Part shown: positions 37,491-46,870 of the stretch, one piece after another
Position numbering within the stretch: position 1 is the first letter of the stretch
Layout of the letters: every line of letters starts with the position of its first letter
Assembly (NCBI RefSeq): GCF_034522235.1
Contig: NZ_JAXHLN010000003.1
Span: forward strand, 124,001-188,000
Origin: Thiohalophilus sp.
GTDB taxonomy: Bacteria; Pseudomonadota; Gammaproteobacteria; UBA6429; Thiohalophilaceae
DNA: 64,000 bases
Direction of reading: 5' to 3'
Program-made: the position numbers and the translations under genes
Notes under the pieces: generated by a model
What the model was told of the DNA's origin: nothing
Databases searched by the model: none
The model's input: the letters and a program-made list of their open reading frames with translations, nothing else

Positions 37491-38252
37491 TCAGCCCTTG
37501 CGACGCAGTACCCAGATCTCCAGCAGCGCCCATTCTTCACCGGGATAGTTTTCCTGCTCCAGCGGTGACAGGCGGCGATGCCTGGAGGCCATGCTGCCGA
37601 CGAACTCCAGGTGCTCCAGCAGCATGCGCTTGGTTGCGTCGGCTTTTTCCAGCGCGAAAGGATTGAGAAAGTTGACCAGCATATAGCCCTCGCCCGAACC
37701 GCCGGCAAAGGCACCCAGCAGTTTGGCAATCGCCTCGGGCTCCAGATAGACAAGGGAGGCCGTGGAGATCACGATATCGGCGTTTGTCATCGCCGTTTCC
37801 ACCTGCGACTGAACTTCGGCCGGGGCGGCATTCAGATCCGCCTCGATAGTCTGGTCATAAATGCCGGCGGAATGCCCGTAGGCCAGGGCATTGGCGGAGA
37901 TATCGATACCGGTGGTGGTGGCGGCAAAACGGCGCTGGCCATCGACCTGTTGCGCGGCGTCGGCATCGCACCAGTTGTTGCGAATCGCCTCATAATCCAT
38001 GCCGTAGAGGGTCGCCATAGTGGTGTTGCCGAAACAGCCGGCCAGATCCACGAACTGGATTGGTTTGTCGCCAGCGGCCTGTTGCTGGGCCCAGGGCAAT
38101 ATCAGTCGATCGAAGGTCTGGCGATTGAAGTTGTCGGAAACGTATTCCAGCGCATCGAGGATCCGCTCCTTGAACGGCACCGGGTTCTCGGCCACGTAAA
38201 TATCATCAAAATGCTGCTTCTTCTCGTCCGTGCGAACGTCCGGTTTGGCCAT
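37491..38252 (-). CDS. Class I SAM methyltransferase
   Basis: The 253-residue protein has a divergent SAM motif I (FVDLAGCFGNTTMATLYG), the acidic TTGIDISANALAYG loop and STASLVYLEPEAI as post-motifs. I do not recognise the substrate class. It is transcribed alone; CCATTGGGGGATCTCC includes a GGAGATCC ribosome binding site. Confidence 0.75.
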   Translation of the reverse strand: MAKPDVRTDEKKQHFDDIYVAENPVPFKERILDALEYVSDNFNRQTFDRLILPWAQQQAAGDKPIQFVDLAGCFGNTTMATLYGMDYEAIRNNWCDADAAQQVDGQRRFAATTTGIDISANALAYGHSAGIYDQTIEADLNAAPAEVQSQVETAMTNADIVISTASLVYLEPEAIAKLLGAFAGGSGEGYMLVNFLNPFALEKADATKRMLLEHLEFVGSMASRHRRLSPLEQENYPGEEWALLEIWVLRRKG

Positions 38253-38521
38253 TGGGGGATCTCCTTGTAACTTTAAGTTGCTTTAAATCATGAAAAAAAC
38301 CGTAATTCGCCAATTATACCGGTTTATGGGATGCAGCTACAGAATCCATGATATGAATGTTGCTATGCGCTTTTAAACGTCGCAGGCGTACTGTTTTCGG
38401 GCAGCGCCTGATCGGGGTCTGTTTTGCGATCGGGCGATCGCACTCTCCGCGGATATCCGCCAGGCCAATCCCGCCATCCAGACGTAACCCCGGGCAGGGC
38501 CACGATAATCGGTCTACCGCT
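38253..38521. other. Intergenic stretch with no recognised feature
   Basis: These 269 bases lie between the methyltransferase start and the yajL stop. I see no gene, repeat or terminator. AT-rich sequence near 38290-38330 may hold the methyltransferase promoter. Confidence 0.4.
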
Positions 38522-39079
38522 TCAGGCCGCCGGGCGCTGCAAGGCGGCTTCGACCTCGTCGCGTTTGGCCCTGCCCAGCAGATGCTCGATCAGCGTCAGG
38601 GCAAAATCCATTGCCGTGCCGGGACCGCGCGAGGTAATCACTTTACCATCGACCACGACGGCGGTTTGCTCATATTGCATGTTATCGGTTTGAATATTGT
38701 CCAGCGCCCCGGGGAAGCTGGTGGCATGCTTGCCATTTAATAATCCGGCACTGGCCAGTACCTTGGGCGCGGCGCAGATGGCCGCGGTGTATTTGCCGGC
38801 ATCGGTCATCTGCAATAACAGAGTGTGAATGCGCGGGTCATTGTTGAGGTGATCGGCACCGGGTAATCCGCCGGGCAGTACGATCATATCAAAATCCTTG
38901 TCCAGCACCGCCTCCAGGGTGGTATCCGGCATGAGGACGGTACCGCGACTGGCGTGTACCGGCTGTTCGTCGAGGCCCACGGTGGTCACCTCGACCCCGG
39001 CACGACGCAACAGATCGATGACGGTTACGGCTTCGAGCTCTTCACAGCCCTGGGCGAGCGGGATGAGTACATTGGCCAT
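38522..39079 (-). CDS. yajL: DJ-1/YajL family protein
   Basis: The 185-residue protein belongs to the DJ-1/PfpI superfamily. The nucleophilic elbow is AAICAAPKVLA with the reactive Cys, and Glu in CEELEA is at residue 16. E. coli YajL is a chaperone with reported deglycase activity, still debated. The start region overlaps the 3' end of yibQ by 55 bases on the same strand. Confidence 0.93.
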   Translation of the reverse strand: MANVLIPLAQGCEELEAVTVIDLLRRAGVEVTTVGLDEQPVHASRGTVLMPDTTLEAVLDKDFDMIVLPGGLPGADHLNNDPRIHTLLLQMTDAGKYTAAICAAPKVLASAGLLNGKHATSFPGALDNIQTDNMQYEQTAVVVDGKVITSRGPGTAMDFALTLIEHLLGRAKRDEVEAALQRPAA

Positions 39080-39861
39080 GATGACTCCCTCCGTTGTTGA
39101 CGTATTTCAATCAGTTTTGATACCGGCACCAGGCGCACGCCCTGCTGTGCCAGATCGGGCAGCCATTGCTCCAGCACACTTAACGTGGCGGGATAGGGAT
39201 GACCGATGGCCAGGGCCGTGCCGTTACGCCGGGCCTGCTCTATCAGTTTAGTCAATTGCTCCGCCACCACCTGTGCATCGTCCCGATAATCGAGAAAAAT
39301 ATCCCGCGAGGTGCTGCGGATTTTGCGTTGACCGGCCTGCTCCAGCGCCACACTGTGACGGGTGGTTCGGCTGTCGATAAAGTAGAGATCATCGCGAAAC
39401 ATGGCGGCCTGCATCAACCAGCGCATGCGACTGGCACTGGCCGTCAGACGACTGCCCATGTGATTGTTGAAGCCGACCGCGTGCGGGACCGCATTGAAAT
39501 TATGCCGCACTGCCGTCTTGAAGTGCCGCTCCTCCATATCGTGTAACAGCGCGCCCGGACCGAGCGCCTTGCCGCTCTCGGCCTCCATGGGCATGTGGAT
39601 CATAATTTCCTTGTCCTGCCTGTGCGCCTGGTTGGCCAGCAGACGGGTAAAGGGACGATGGGGAAGAATCGCGTAGGTCAGCTGACCCGGCAAGCTGATA
39701 GCCCGCAGACCATGGCGCTGCTGGTTGCCCAGATCATCGATAATGATGCTGATAATCGGCTGCAGTTTGGCGGCGGTTTGCGGCACGGGCGCGTCGCCGG
39801 CAAACGCCGCGCCTGCCACAACCAGCAACAGCGGCAGCAGCAGGCTTTTGCACCCGGACAT
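39025..39861 (-). CDS. yibQ: Divergent polysaccharide deacetylase YibQ
   Basis: The 278-residue secreted protein has a signal peptide (LLLPLLLVVAGAAFAG). The DUF610 pattern is IIIDDLGNQQRHG, then LPHRPFTRLLA, IHMPMEAESG, FNNHMGSRLTAS and IAIGHPYPATLSVLEQWLP. E. coli yibQ lies beside envC and gpmI, and the same trio appears here with ctpA. The end runs 55 bases into yajL in another frame; a sequencing error or an altered tail cannot be excluded. Confidence 0.9.
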   Translation of the reverse strand: MSGCKSLLLPLLLVVAGAAFAGDAPVPQTAAKLQPIISIIIDDLGNQQRHGLRAISLPGQLTYAILPHRPFTRLLANQAHRQDKEIMIHMPMEAESGKALGPGALLHDMEERHFKTAVRHNFNAVPHAVGFNNHMGSRLTASASRMRWLMQAAMFRDDLYFIDSRTTRHSVALEQAGQRKIRSTSRDIFLDYRDDAQVVAEQLTKLIEQARRNGTALAIGHPYPATLSVLEQWLPDLAQQGVRLVPVSKLIEIRQQRRESSWPMYSSRSPRAVKSSKP

Positions 39862-39869
39862 ACCCGGCC

Positions 39870-41195
39870 CTACTTCCGGTTACCCATCAGCTCCATACCC
39901 TTGAGCAGATTAAGCGCCTCGAACACCGGGTAGTCGTTGCTGACCAGAGTGTCATTCCCTTCCTTCTCGGCATCGGTCGACTCATCGCTCTCGGATTCGG
40001 CATCATTGTCATTGCCGTTCATCAGATGGCCACCGAGGTCCGCCTCACGCAGGGGTTTGAGACCCTCATCGGTCCTGGCCGCCACGGTCACATCGCTCAG
40101 CTTGATATCCGGCTGGATGCCTTCGGCCTGAATCGAGCGCATATCCGGCGTGTAATACAACGCCGTGGTCAACTTGATGGCGGTCTTGTTCTGCAGATCG
40201 ATCACCGACTGCACCGAACCCTTGCCGAAACTCTCGCCGCCCATGATGATCGCGCGGCGATGATCCTGGAGTGCGCCGGCAACAATTTCCGAGGCAGAGG
40301 CGGAACCGCCGTTGATCAGCACCACAATCGGCGCGCCGTTAAGAATATCCTGCGGTGTGGCTTGGGCGGTTTTCTTGTTGTCGTCGGTGCGCCCCTTTAT
40401 TGAGACGATATCGCCTTTCTTGATAAAGGCGTCAGAGACGGAAATGGCCGCATCCAGCAAGCCACCGGGATTGTTGCGCAGATCCAGTACCAGCCCCTTG
40501 AGCTTGCCGTCGTTGTCTTTTTTCAGCTGTGAGATCTCCTTGCGCAGATCCGAACCGGTACGGGTCTGAAAATTGGAGATCCGCACATAGCCAAAACCCT
40601 TCTCCAGCGTACGCGCCTTGACGCTTTCCACGCGAATTTTGTCCCGCGTCAATTCAAAGGTCAGCGGCTTGTCTTCCCCCTCGCGGATGACGGTCAGTAC
40701 AATCCTGGTCCCCGGCTTGCCGCGCATGAGCTTGACCGCATCGTCCAGACTCATACCCTTGACCGACTTGTCGTCGAGCCGAATGATGAGATCGCCACTG
40801 CTGATGCCTGCTTTCGCGGCGGGGGTGTCGTCGATTGGCGAGACCACCTTGACGAAACCGTCTTCCATGCCCACCACAATACCCAGGCCGCCGAACTCGC
40901 CGGAGGTGCCGATACGCAATTCTGTCGTGGCTTTTTCATCCAGGTAAGTGGAATGGGGATCCAGGCCGGTCAACATGCCGCGAATGGCATTCTCCAGCAG
41001 GGTTTTGTCGTCCACTTCCTCGACGTAGTTTTCCTTGACGCGCTGGAACACCTCGCTCAAGGCCTGCACGGTCTCCAGGGGCAGCTGCGCGGAGGTCGAT
41101 TGACGCTCGGCAACCACGCTGCCGGCCATGGTCAGGGTCACACCCAGGGTGAGGCCGAGTAGCAGGATAATGGTATTTCGGGTAAAGGAATTCAT
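39870..41195 (-). CDS. ctpA: C-terminal processing peptidase (CtpA)
   Basis: The 441-residue S41 peptidase has a signal or anchor helix, a PDZ domain (GLGIVVGMEDGFVKVVSPID) and a serine-lysine dyad: Ser in GSASASEIVAGALQD and Lys in GESFGKGSVQS. It trims periplasmic proteins, including murein hydrolases in some species. The ATG at 41193-41195 has AGGAGT upstream; a longer in-frame extension is rejected. The end has an acidic tail. It lies between envC and yibQ, as in related genomes. Confidence 0.95.
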   Translation of the reverse strand: MNSFTRNTIILLLGLTLGVTLTMAGSVVAERQSTSAQLPLETVQALSEVFQRVKENYVEEVDDKTLLENAIRGMLTGLDPHSTYLDEKATTELRIGTSGEFGGLGIVVGMEDGFVKVVSPIDDTPAAKAGISSGDLIIRLDDKSVKGMSLDDAVKLMRGKPGTRIVLTVIREGEDKPLTFELTRDKIRVESVKARTLEKGFGYVRISNFQTRTGSDLRKEISQLKKDNDGKLKGLVLDLRNNPGGLLDAAISVSDAFIKKGDIVSIKGRTDDNKKTAQATPQDILNGAPIVVLINGGSASASEIVAGALQDHRRAIIMGGESFGKGSVQSVIDLQNKTAIKLTTALYYTPDMRSIQAEGIQPDIKLSDVTVAARTDEGLKPLREADLGGHLMNGNDNDAESESDESTDAEKEGNDTLVSNDYPVFEALNLLKGMELMGNRK

Positions 41196-41307
41196 CGCTA
41201 TAACTCCTGGCGCCAAGTGCAACCCCGGCATGAACTTGTGACGCTACATCACTGATAATTTTCAGGTATTAACTTTAACACATTTGTCGGGCCTGTCGGC
41301 CAATTCT

Positions 41308-42483
41308 TCAGCCGCGCCGGGTGCGCCCGCACCAGGTGGCCGGATTGGTCGGCGTGCCATTGTGACGGATTTCAAAATAGAGTCCGGCTTCATCCCGGCC
41401 GCCGCTGCTGCCGACCTCGGCGATCGCCTCATCGGCCCGGACCCAGTCGCCCACCTCTTTTAACAGCCCCTGATTATGGCCGTACAGGCTCATATAACCG
41501 TCGCCGTGATCGATGATGATCAACAGCCCGTAGCCGCGCAACCAGTCAGCATAGGCGATCCGGCCGGGGGCAACGGCATAGACGGTGTTGCCTTCACTGT
41601 TGCCGATGAGCACGCCATTCCAGCGCAGCTTGCCGGCGTTGCGCGACTGACCAAAGCGTTTTTGCACCTCGCCGCGCGCCGGCCAGGTCAGTTTGCCGCG
41701 CCGCTCGGCAAAACTCAGGCGCGAATCCCTGCCCGTCAGCAAATCACCCAATTCCCGATTCAGCCCCCGCAACAGCTTCTGCAACTGCTTTTCGTCTTCC
41801 TGCATCTGGCTCAGCTGTTCATCCCTGGAGCCGATCTCGCGCTTCAGTTTTGCCAGCGCCCGGGAGCGTTGACGAAAGTGTTGTTCCAGTTGCTGTTTTT
41901 GCGTCACTTCACGATCGTGCAATGATTGTAACTCGCTCTTGCGTCGGGCGATTTGCTGTTCGACGCTGTCCAGTCTGGCGACGATCTTGAGGGCCGCCTT
42001 GATCTGCTCACTGCGGGCGCGATTGAAATAATCGTAATAGGTGGAAACCCGCCCGACCGCGGCCGGATCTTCCTGGTTGAGCAACAGTTTAAGAAATTCC
42101 TGGCGGCCAATGACATACGCGGCCTTGATCTGCTGACCGAGCAGATCACGTTGACTGTCCAGTTCGTTTTGCAACTGGCGCTGTTCGTCATGCAGGTTGT
42201 CCAGTTTGCGGTTTTGCGTCTGCAGCTGATTCTTGATCTCGCGAAGCGATTTGACGCGCTGGCCGATTCGGGTTTCGATCGTCTGCAGTTGCTGAACTTC
42301 CTCGCTGTACCGATCCCGCTGCGCGGCCAGCGCCTGCTTGAGCTGGTCGATGCGCTGGCGCAGGTTTTCAAGCTGACGGGACTTTTCCGCCTGCTGCGCG
42401 GCGGTCAGATCGGCATAAACCACACCGCCCGGCAGGACGGCCAGTATCAGGATCAGTATCCAGCGAGGGAGCGCGGTGAACAT
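41308..42483 (-). CDS. envC: Murein hydrolase activator EnvC
   Basis: The 391-residue protein has a signal peptide (MFTALPRWILILILAVLPGG), a long coiled coil (residues about 30-240) and a C-terminal LytM domain (GVLIGNSEGNTVYAVAPGRI, DHGDGYMSLYGHNQ). EnvC activates cell-division amidases AmiA/B through FtsEX. I place the start at 42481-42483; a longer frame lacks a signal peptide. It follows gpmI on the same strand. Confidence 0.94.
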   Translation of the reverse strand: MFTALPRWILILILAVLPGGVVYADLTAAQQAEKSRQLENLRQRIDQLKQALAAQRDRYSEEVQQLQTIETRIGQRVKSLREIKNQLQTQNRKLDNLHDEQRQLQNELDSQRDLLGQQIKAAYVIGRQEFLKLLLNQEDPAAVGRVSTYYDYFNRARSEQIKAALKIVARLDSVEQQIARRKSELQSLHDREVTQKQQLEQHFRQRSRALAKLKREIGSRDEQLSQMQEDEKQLQKLLRGLNRELGDLLTGRDSRLSFAERRGKLTWPARGEVQKRFGQSRNAGKLRWNGVLIGNSEGNTVYAVAPGRIAYADWLRGYGLLIIIDHGDGYMSLYGHNQGLLKEVGDWVRADEAIAEVGSSGGRDEAGLYFEIRHNGTPTNPATWCGRTRRG

Positions 42484-42631
42484 GCTCAAAATAGTAACCC
42501 TGTTGCCGCCAGCCAGGCTATCCCGATCTGCCGCGCGATGGAGGTGATCGATCGTATCGCCGGCGGCTCTTTCGCGGATGCCGCACCGGATTACAATCAA
42601 AGCAAAGCGATCCGGTGTTTATTACACCTGT

Positions 42632-44203
42632 TCAGACGGCGTCCTGCTGGACCGCCTCTTCCGGTTTGGCGATAAGCGAACGACCGTTCATTTCCGCGGG
42701 CAGGGGAATGCCCATCAGTTCCAGCATGGTCGGCGCGATGTCGGACAGTGCCCCATTGGCTTCCAGTTTGAAATCGCGCCCGACATAAATCAGCGGCACC
42801 AGGTTGGTGGTATGGGCGGTGTGGGCCTGATTGGTTTCCGTGTTTTGCATCATTTCGGCATTGCCGTGATCGGCGGTGATCAACAGCTCGCCGCCCGCCT
42901 TGCGGATCGAGTCGACGACCCGGGCGAGGCATTGATCGATGGCCTCGATAGCCTTGACCGTGGCATCGAAGTCGCCACTGTGACCGACCATATCGGGGTT
43001 GGCATAGTTACAGATGATCACATCGTATTCCTGGCCCTCGATCGCATCGACCAGTTTGTCGGTCAGCTCGGGCGCGCTCATCTCGGGCTGCAGATCGTAG
43101 GTCGCCACGTTGGGGGAGTTGATCAGCACCCGATCCTCGAACTCGAACGGCTCCTCTCGCCCGCCATTAAAAAAGAAGGTGACGTGGGCATATTTTTCGG
43201 TCTCGGCAATCCGCAACTGATGCATGCCCAGGCCGGAGATGTATTCGCCGAACACGTTTTTCAGCCGATCGGGGGGATAGGCCACCGGAATATCGTATTC
43301 CGAGTTGTATTCGGTGAGGCTGACAAAGCGGCCCAGCTTCGGCATCGCCGCGCGCTCGAACGCGTCGAAATCGGGCTCGATAAAGGGCCGGGTGATCTGA
43401 CGGGCACGATCGGAACGGTAGTTCATGAACACGACCACATCACCGTCTTCCACTTTCACCGGCTCGGTGCCGGCGGGAACGACGGCCGTGGCCTTGACGA
43501 ACTCGTCGCTCTCGTCCCGTTCGTAGGCCATCTCCAGTCCTTGCAGGGCCGTCTCGGCGCTGAACTCGCCCTTGCCCAGGGTAATCAGATCGTAGGCGCT
43601 CTGGATCCGCGGCCAGCGGTGGTCCCGATCCATGGCAAAGTAACGGCCGATGATTGAGGCGAAGCGGCCCCCGCCGATTTCGGCGAACCGGGCCTCCATT
43701 TTCTCAATCGAGGCGATGGCGCTTTTGGGCGCGGTATCGCGCCCGTCCAGAAAGGCGTGCACATAGACCTTTTTGGCGCCCTGTTTGACAGCCAGCTCGA
43801 CCATAGCATGGATGTGCTCTTCGTGGCTGTGCACCCCGCCGGGAGAAAGCAGGCCGAGAATGTGCACGGCCTTGTCGGTGTCCACCGCCAGCTGGGCGGC
43901 ATCCACCAGGGTCTGGTTGGCGAAAAACGAGCCGGTTTTGATCGAGCGGCTGACCCGGGTGTATTCCTGATAGACCACGCGCCCGGCGCCAAGATTGAGG
44001 TGTCCCACTTCGGAGTTACCCATCTGATCGGCGGGCAGGCCGACCTCGGCGCCGGAGCCGCGGATCAGGGTATGCGGGCACTCACCCCACAGCCGGTCCC
44101 AGACCGGTTTGTCGGCATGCTCGATGGCATTGCCCTCGGTGATTTCGGAGTAGCCCCAGCCATCCAGGATGACCAGCAGCATCGGTTTCGGATTCTGTGA
44201 CAT
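42632..44203 (-). CDS. gpmI: 2,3-bisphosphoglycerate-independent phosphoglycerate mutase
   Basis: The 523-residue Mn-dependent mutase interconverts 3- and 2-phosphoglycerate. [10 protein letters not shown], catalytic Ser64 in [15 protein letters not shown], and [14 protein letters not shown] are diagnostic, as is the C-terminal [10 protein letters not shown] metal site. The length is typical (about 515). It leads the gpmI-envC-ctpA-yibQ series. Confidence 0.98.
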   Translation of the reverse strand: MSQNPKPMLLVILDGWGYSEITEGNAIEHADKPVWDRLWGECPHTLIRGSGAEVGLPADQMGNSEVGHLNLGAGRVVYQEYTRVSRSIKTGSFFANQTLVDAAQLAVDTDKAVHILGLLSPGGVHSHEEHIHAMVELAVKQGAKKVYVHAFLDGRDTAPKSAIASIEKMEARFAEIGGGRFASIIGRYFAMDRDHRWPRIQSAYDLITLGKGEFSAETALQGLEMAYERDESDEFVKATAVVPAGTEPVKVEDGDVVVFMNYRSDRARQITRPFIEPDFDAFERAAMPKLGRFVSLTEYNSEYDIPVAYPPDRLKNVFGEYISGLGMHQLRIAETEKYAHVTFFFNGGREEPFEFEDRVLINSPNVATYDLQPEMSAPELTDKLVDAIEGQEYDVIICNYANPDMVGHSGDFDATVKAIEAIDQCLARVVDSIRKAGGELLITADHGNAEMMQNTETNQAHTAHTTNLVPLIYVGRDFKLEANGALSDIAPTMLELMGIPLPAEMNGRSLIAKPEEAVQQDAV

Positions 44204-44451
44204 AAAGTAGAGGTAAGCGCTCGATTTGTAACAAGTTTTACATTTAGACGGAGTCTAACGGATTACCCGCAGGGGCGCCAGCATTCTACCGGAAACGGTC
44301 TGCCGGGGGGCCAGAAATCCGCACTGCGTCTGCGAAATGCCTTCTCAAACGGTAGATTATTGTATAATGTTTTATTAATAAAAGGCACCATAGTGTCATA
44401 TGGCAATTTTAAAGACCTGACATCACACAGGTATAGCATTGGGAAGGTCAC
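44204..44451 (+). promoter_or_regulatory. Regulatory region between gpmI and the ArsR gene
   Basis: These 248 bases hold a TATAAT box (44363-44368) that overlaps the inverted repeat ATTAT-TGT-ATAAT (44356-44368), a possible site for the repressor encoded next. CCATA-N6-TATGG follows at about 44388-44403. I see no convincing -35 box. GGGAAGG precedes the ATG at 44452. Confidence 0.45.
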
Positions 44452-44775
44452 ATGAATACGAACACGATGGAACTGCCCGGGCTCATGACCCGCGACGAGG
44501 ATATCAACCGCGCCTCCCGCTCGCTGAAGGCGATGTCGCATCCGCTACGGCTCAAGATTCTGTGCACCCTGGGCGACCAGGAAACCAGTGTCCAGGATAT
44601 CGTCGAACAGGTCGGCACCTCGCAAAGCAACATCTCGCAGCATCTGGCGATACTGCGCGACAAAGGCATTCTCGACTCGCGCAAGGACGCCAACCGCGTC
44701 TATTACCGCGTGGGGGATGCGCGGACCCTGCGCCTGATCGAAATGATGCGCGAAGTGTTCTGCAACGCCGGCTAA
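44452..44775 (+). CDS. ArsR-family regulator with persulfide-sensor cysteines
   Basis: The 107-residue winged helix regulator has SLKAMSHPLRLKIL, and the recognition helix TSQSNISQHLAILRDKGIL. Cys38 and Cys104 are its only cysteines. Their spacing of 66 residues equals that of Cys41/Cys107 in SqrR/BigR-type persulfide sensors. It lacks the CxC metal motif of ArsR or SmtB. It leads DUF2892, rhodanese, glutaredoxin and thioredoxin genes, and E. coli YgaV likewise precedes ygaP (rhodanese-DUF2892). Confidence 0.88.
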   Translation: MNTNTMELPGLMTRDEDINRASRSLKAMSHPLRLKILCTLGDQETSVQDIVEQVGTSQSNISQHLAILRDKGILDSRKDANRVYYRVGDARTLRLIEMMREVFCNAG

Positions 44776-44894
44776 TCCGGCTGCGCAGCGGATTTTACAC
44801 CGGCTGACATGCCGGGACGGCGATTTGCTTGAAATCCGCCGTCCCGGCCCTATCTGTAACAACATTCTGACTTACACGTGAGGCACCACCGACA

Positions 44895-45107
44895 ATGACG
44901 AGCGAACGAATTATCCGTTCCCTGGCCGGCTTTTTACTGCTGCTCTCTCTGGCCCTGGGTGTCGAGGCCAGCCCGATCTATCACAGCGTTCACTGGTTGT
45001 GGCTCGCGCTGTTTGTCAGCCTCAATCTGCTGCAAAGCGGCTTTACCAATTTCTGTCCGCCGGAAAAACTGTTAAAACGCTTCGGCATCAAAAGCTGCAG
45101 TAACTGA
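44895..45107 (+). CDS. DUF2892 small membrane protein
   Basis: The 70-residue protein has two membrane helices and ends in GFTNFCPPEKLLKRFGIKSC, the typical DUF2892 signature with FCP. In E. coli YgaP this domain is fused to a rhodanese domain. Here it is separate and the rhodanese gene follows 23 bases later. GAGGCACC lies upstream of the start. Confidence 0.87.
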   Translation: MTSERIIRSLAGFLLLLSLALGVEASPIYHSVHWLWLALFVSLNLLQSGFTNFCPPEKLLKRFGIKSCSN

Positions 45108-45130
45108 AGTACCTCTCACAAGGAGACCTC

Positions 45131-45568
45131 GTGGATCAACTCGCTACTTTCATCAGCAATAACTGGATTCTAGTCGGCGCCCTGGTCGTCGTTCTGGCAC
45201 TGCTGGGACACAGCTATTTTGGCAGCCTGCTGCAAAACTTTGCCACCACCTCGCCGAGCGAAGCCGTCAAGATGATCAACCGGGACGATGCCGTCGTGCT
45301 GGATGTTCGCGAGGAATCGGAATACCAGGAGGGTCACATTATCAATGCCGTGCATGTGCCCCTCAGCCAGCTCAACGACAAGCTATCGACCCTGGAAAAA
45401 CACAAAAACAAACCGATCATCGCCGCCTGCCGCTCCGGCCACCGTTCGGGGCAGGCCTGTTCCACACTGAAAAAGGCCGGCTTTGAAAACGTCTATAACC
45501 TCAACGGCGGCATTCTGGCCTGGAAGAGCGCCAACCTGCCGCTGGTGAACAAGAAACAAACCAAATAA
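45131..45568 (+). CDS. Membrane-anchored rhodanese
   Basis: The 145-residue protein has one N-terminal membrane helix (residues 8-33) and a rhodanese domain. The catalytic loop is Cys100-RSGHRS, and the domain starts with AVVLDVREESEYQEGHI. Rhodaneses transfer sulfane sulfur. The start is GTG with AAGGAG upstream. Position after DUF2892 makes it the second half of a split YgaP. Confidence 0.92.
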   Translation: MDQLATFISNNWILVGALVVVLALLGHSYFGSLLQNFATTSPSEAVKMINRDDAVVLDVREESEYQEGHIINAVHVPLSQLNDKLSTLEKHKNKPIIAACRSGHRSGQACSTLKKAGFENVYNLNGGILAWKSANLPLVNKKQTK

Positions 45569-45589
45569 AAAGCAAAGGGAGACATAGCC

Positions 45590-45853
45590 ATGGCCGAGGT
45601 GACCATCTACACCACCCGATTCTGCCCCTACTGCGTGCGCGCCAAGCGGCTGCTGGACAGCAAGCAGGTCGGCTACCACGAAATTCCGGTGGATACGGAC
45701 AGCGAGCAGCGCCAGATCATGATGGAACGCAGCCAGGGCTACACGGTCCCGCAGATCTTCATCGACGAACAGTCTATCGGCGGTTGCGACGAACTTTACG
45801 CGCTGGAAGCCGCCGGCCAACTGGACAGCCGCCTGGGGCTGAACAACGCCTGA
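45590..45853 (+). CDS. grxC: Glutaredoxin 3
   Basis: The 87-residue glutaredoxin has the dithiol active site Cys12-PY-Cys15, TVPQIFIDEQSIGG with the cis-Pro, and the GG-CDEL glutathione site. It reduces disulfides with glutathione. In many gammaproteobacteria grxC lies between a rhodanese gene and secB, as here. A-G-rich AAGGGAG lies upstream. Confidence 0.95.
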   Translation: MAEVTIYTTRFCPYCVRAKRLLDSKQVGYHEIPVDTDSEQRQIMMERSQGYTVPQIFIDEQSIGGCDELYALEAAGQLDSRLGLNNA

Positions 45854-45863
45854 GGCCCGTCTC

Positions 45864-46298
45864 ATGAGCGACTCCCTGCATATCGTCTGCCCCCATTGCG
45901 ACAGCATCAACCGGCTGCCGGCCGAACGCCTCGGCAGCGGCGGCAAGTGCGGTAAATGCAGCAAGCCGCTGTTCGACGGCCGTCCCCTTGAGTTGACCGC
46001 CGGCAACTTTGCCCGGCACATCAGCAAAAACGACATTCCGGTGCTGGTCGACTTCTGGGCACCCTGGTGCGGACCGTGCAAGATGATGGCCCCGGTGTTC
46101 GAACAGGCCGCCGCGCAATTGCAGCCGCAGATGCGCCTGGCCAAGATCAACACCGAGACCCAGCAACAACTGGCGGCCCAGTACCAGATCCGCAGCATTC
46201 CCACCCTGGCGGTATTCAAGCACGGCCGCGAGCTGGATCGTCAGGCCGGTGCCATGGATCAGGGGCACCTGCTGCAGTGGGCGCGGCAGTTTACCTGA
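45864..46298 (+). CDS. trxC: Thioredoxin 2 (TrxC-like)
   Basis: The 144-residue thioredoxin has an N-terminal zinc-binding segment (Cys9, Cys12, Cys29, Cys32) and the active site Trp68-Cys69-GP-Cys72. The cis-Pro is in IRSIPTLAVF. Zinc-containing thioredoxins of this type are oxidative stress proteins in E. coli. It is 10 bases after grxC. Confidence 0.95.
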   Translation: MSDSLHIVCPHCDSINRLPAERLGSGGKCGKCSKPLFDGRPLELTAGNFARHISKNDIPVLVDFWAPWCGPCKMMAPVFEQAAAQLQPQMRLAKINTETQQQLAAQYQIRSIPTLAVFKHGRELDRQAGAMDQGHLLQWARQFT

Positions 46299-46381
46299 TC
46301 CCCGCCCTGCCCAGGTCGGCGCCAATCTGCTAACATCGGGGTTTCTTCCCATCCCTTTTGCAACGACTACAAGACAACTTC

Positions 46382-46864
46382 ATGGCCGATAACGACACCC
46401 AGCAAAACGGCGGCGAGACGCAACAGCAGTTCGCCGTTCAGAAGATCTATACCAAGGATATCTCGTTCGAATCGCCCAACTCGCCGGCGATCTTCAGTGA
46501 GCAGCTTCAACCCCAGATCAACCTGGAACTGAACACCAACGGCAAAGCCATTGGCGAAGAGGTCTACGAGGTGGTGCTGGCCCTGACTGTCACCGTCAAG
46601 CATGAAGAGAAGACCGCCTGCCTCATCGAAGTCCAGCAAAGCGGCATCTTCACCATCAAGGGGTTTAACCGCGACGATCTGAGTCGCATGCTGGGCAGCT
46701 TCTGTCCCGAGATGCTGTTCCCCTATGCCCGCGAAGTGGTCTCGGATATTGCCACCCGCGGCGGCTTCCCGCAGCTGTTACTCGCGCCGGTCAACTTCGA
46801 GGCCCTGTACGCCAGGCACCTGGCCGATCAGCAGCAGGCTGAAACCGACAGCGCCAGTCAATAA
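46382..46864 (+). CDS. secB: Protein export chaperone SecB
   Basis: The 160-residue SecB keeps secretory proteins unfolded and hands them to SecA. Marks are FAVQKIYTKDISFESPNSP, the beta-sheet LNTNGKAI and the C-terminal FPQLLLAPVNFEALYA. I take the ATG at 46382 (MADNDTQQNG); a frame extension begins 24 bases earlier. gpsA follows six bases later, as is common. Confidence 0.96.
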   Translation: MADNDTQQNGGETQQQFAVQKIYTKDISFESPNSPAIFSEQLQPQINLELNTNGKAIGEEVYEVVLALTVTVKHEEKTACLIEVQQSGIFTIKGFNRDDLSRMLGSFCPEMLFPYAREVVSDIATRGGFPQLLLAPVNFEALYARHLADQQQAETDSASQ

Positions 46865-46870
46865 TTGACC

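Noticed and set aside
42484..42600. N-terminal extension of envC
   Set aside because: It would place the hydrophobic signal peptide about 40 residues inside the protein; the start at 42483 is preferred.
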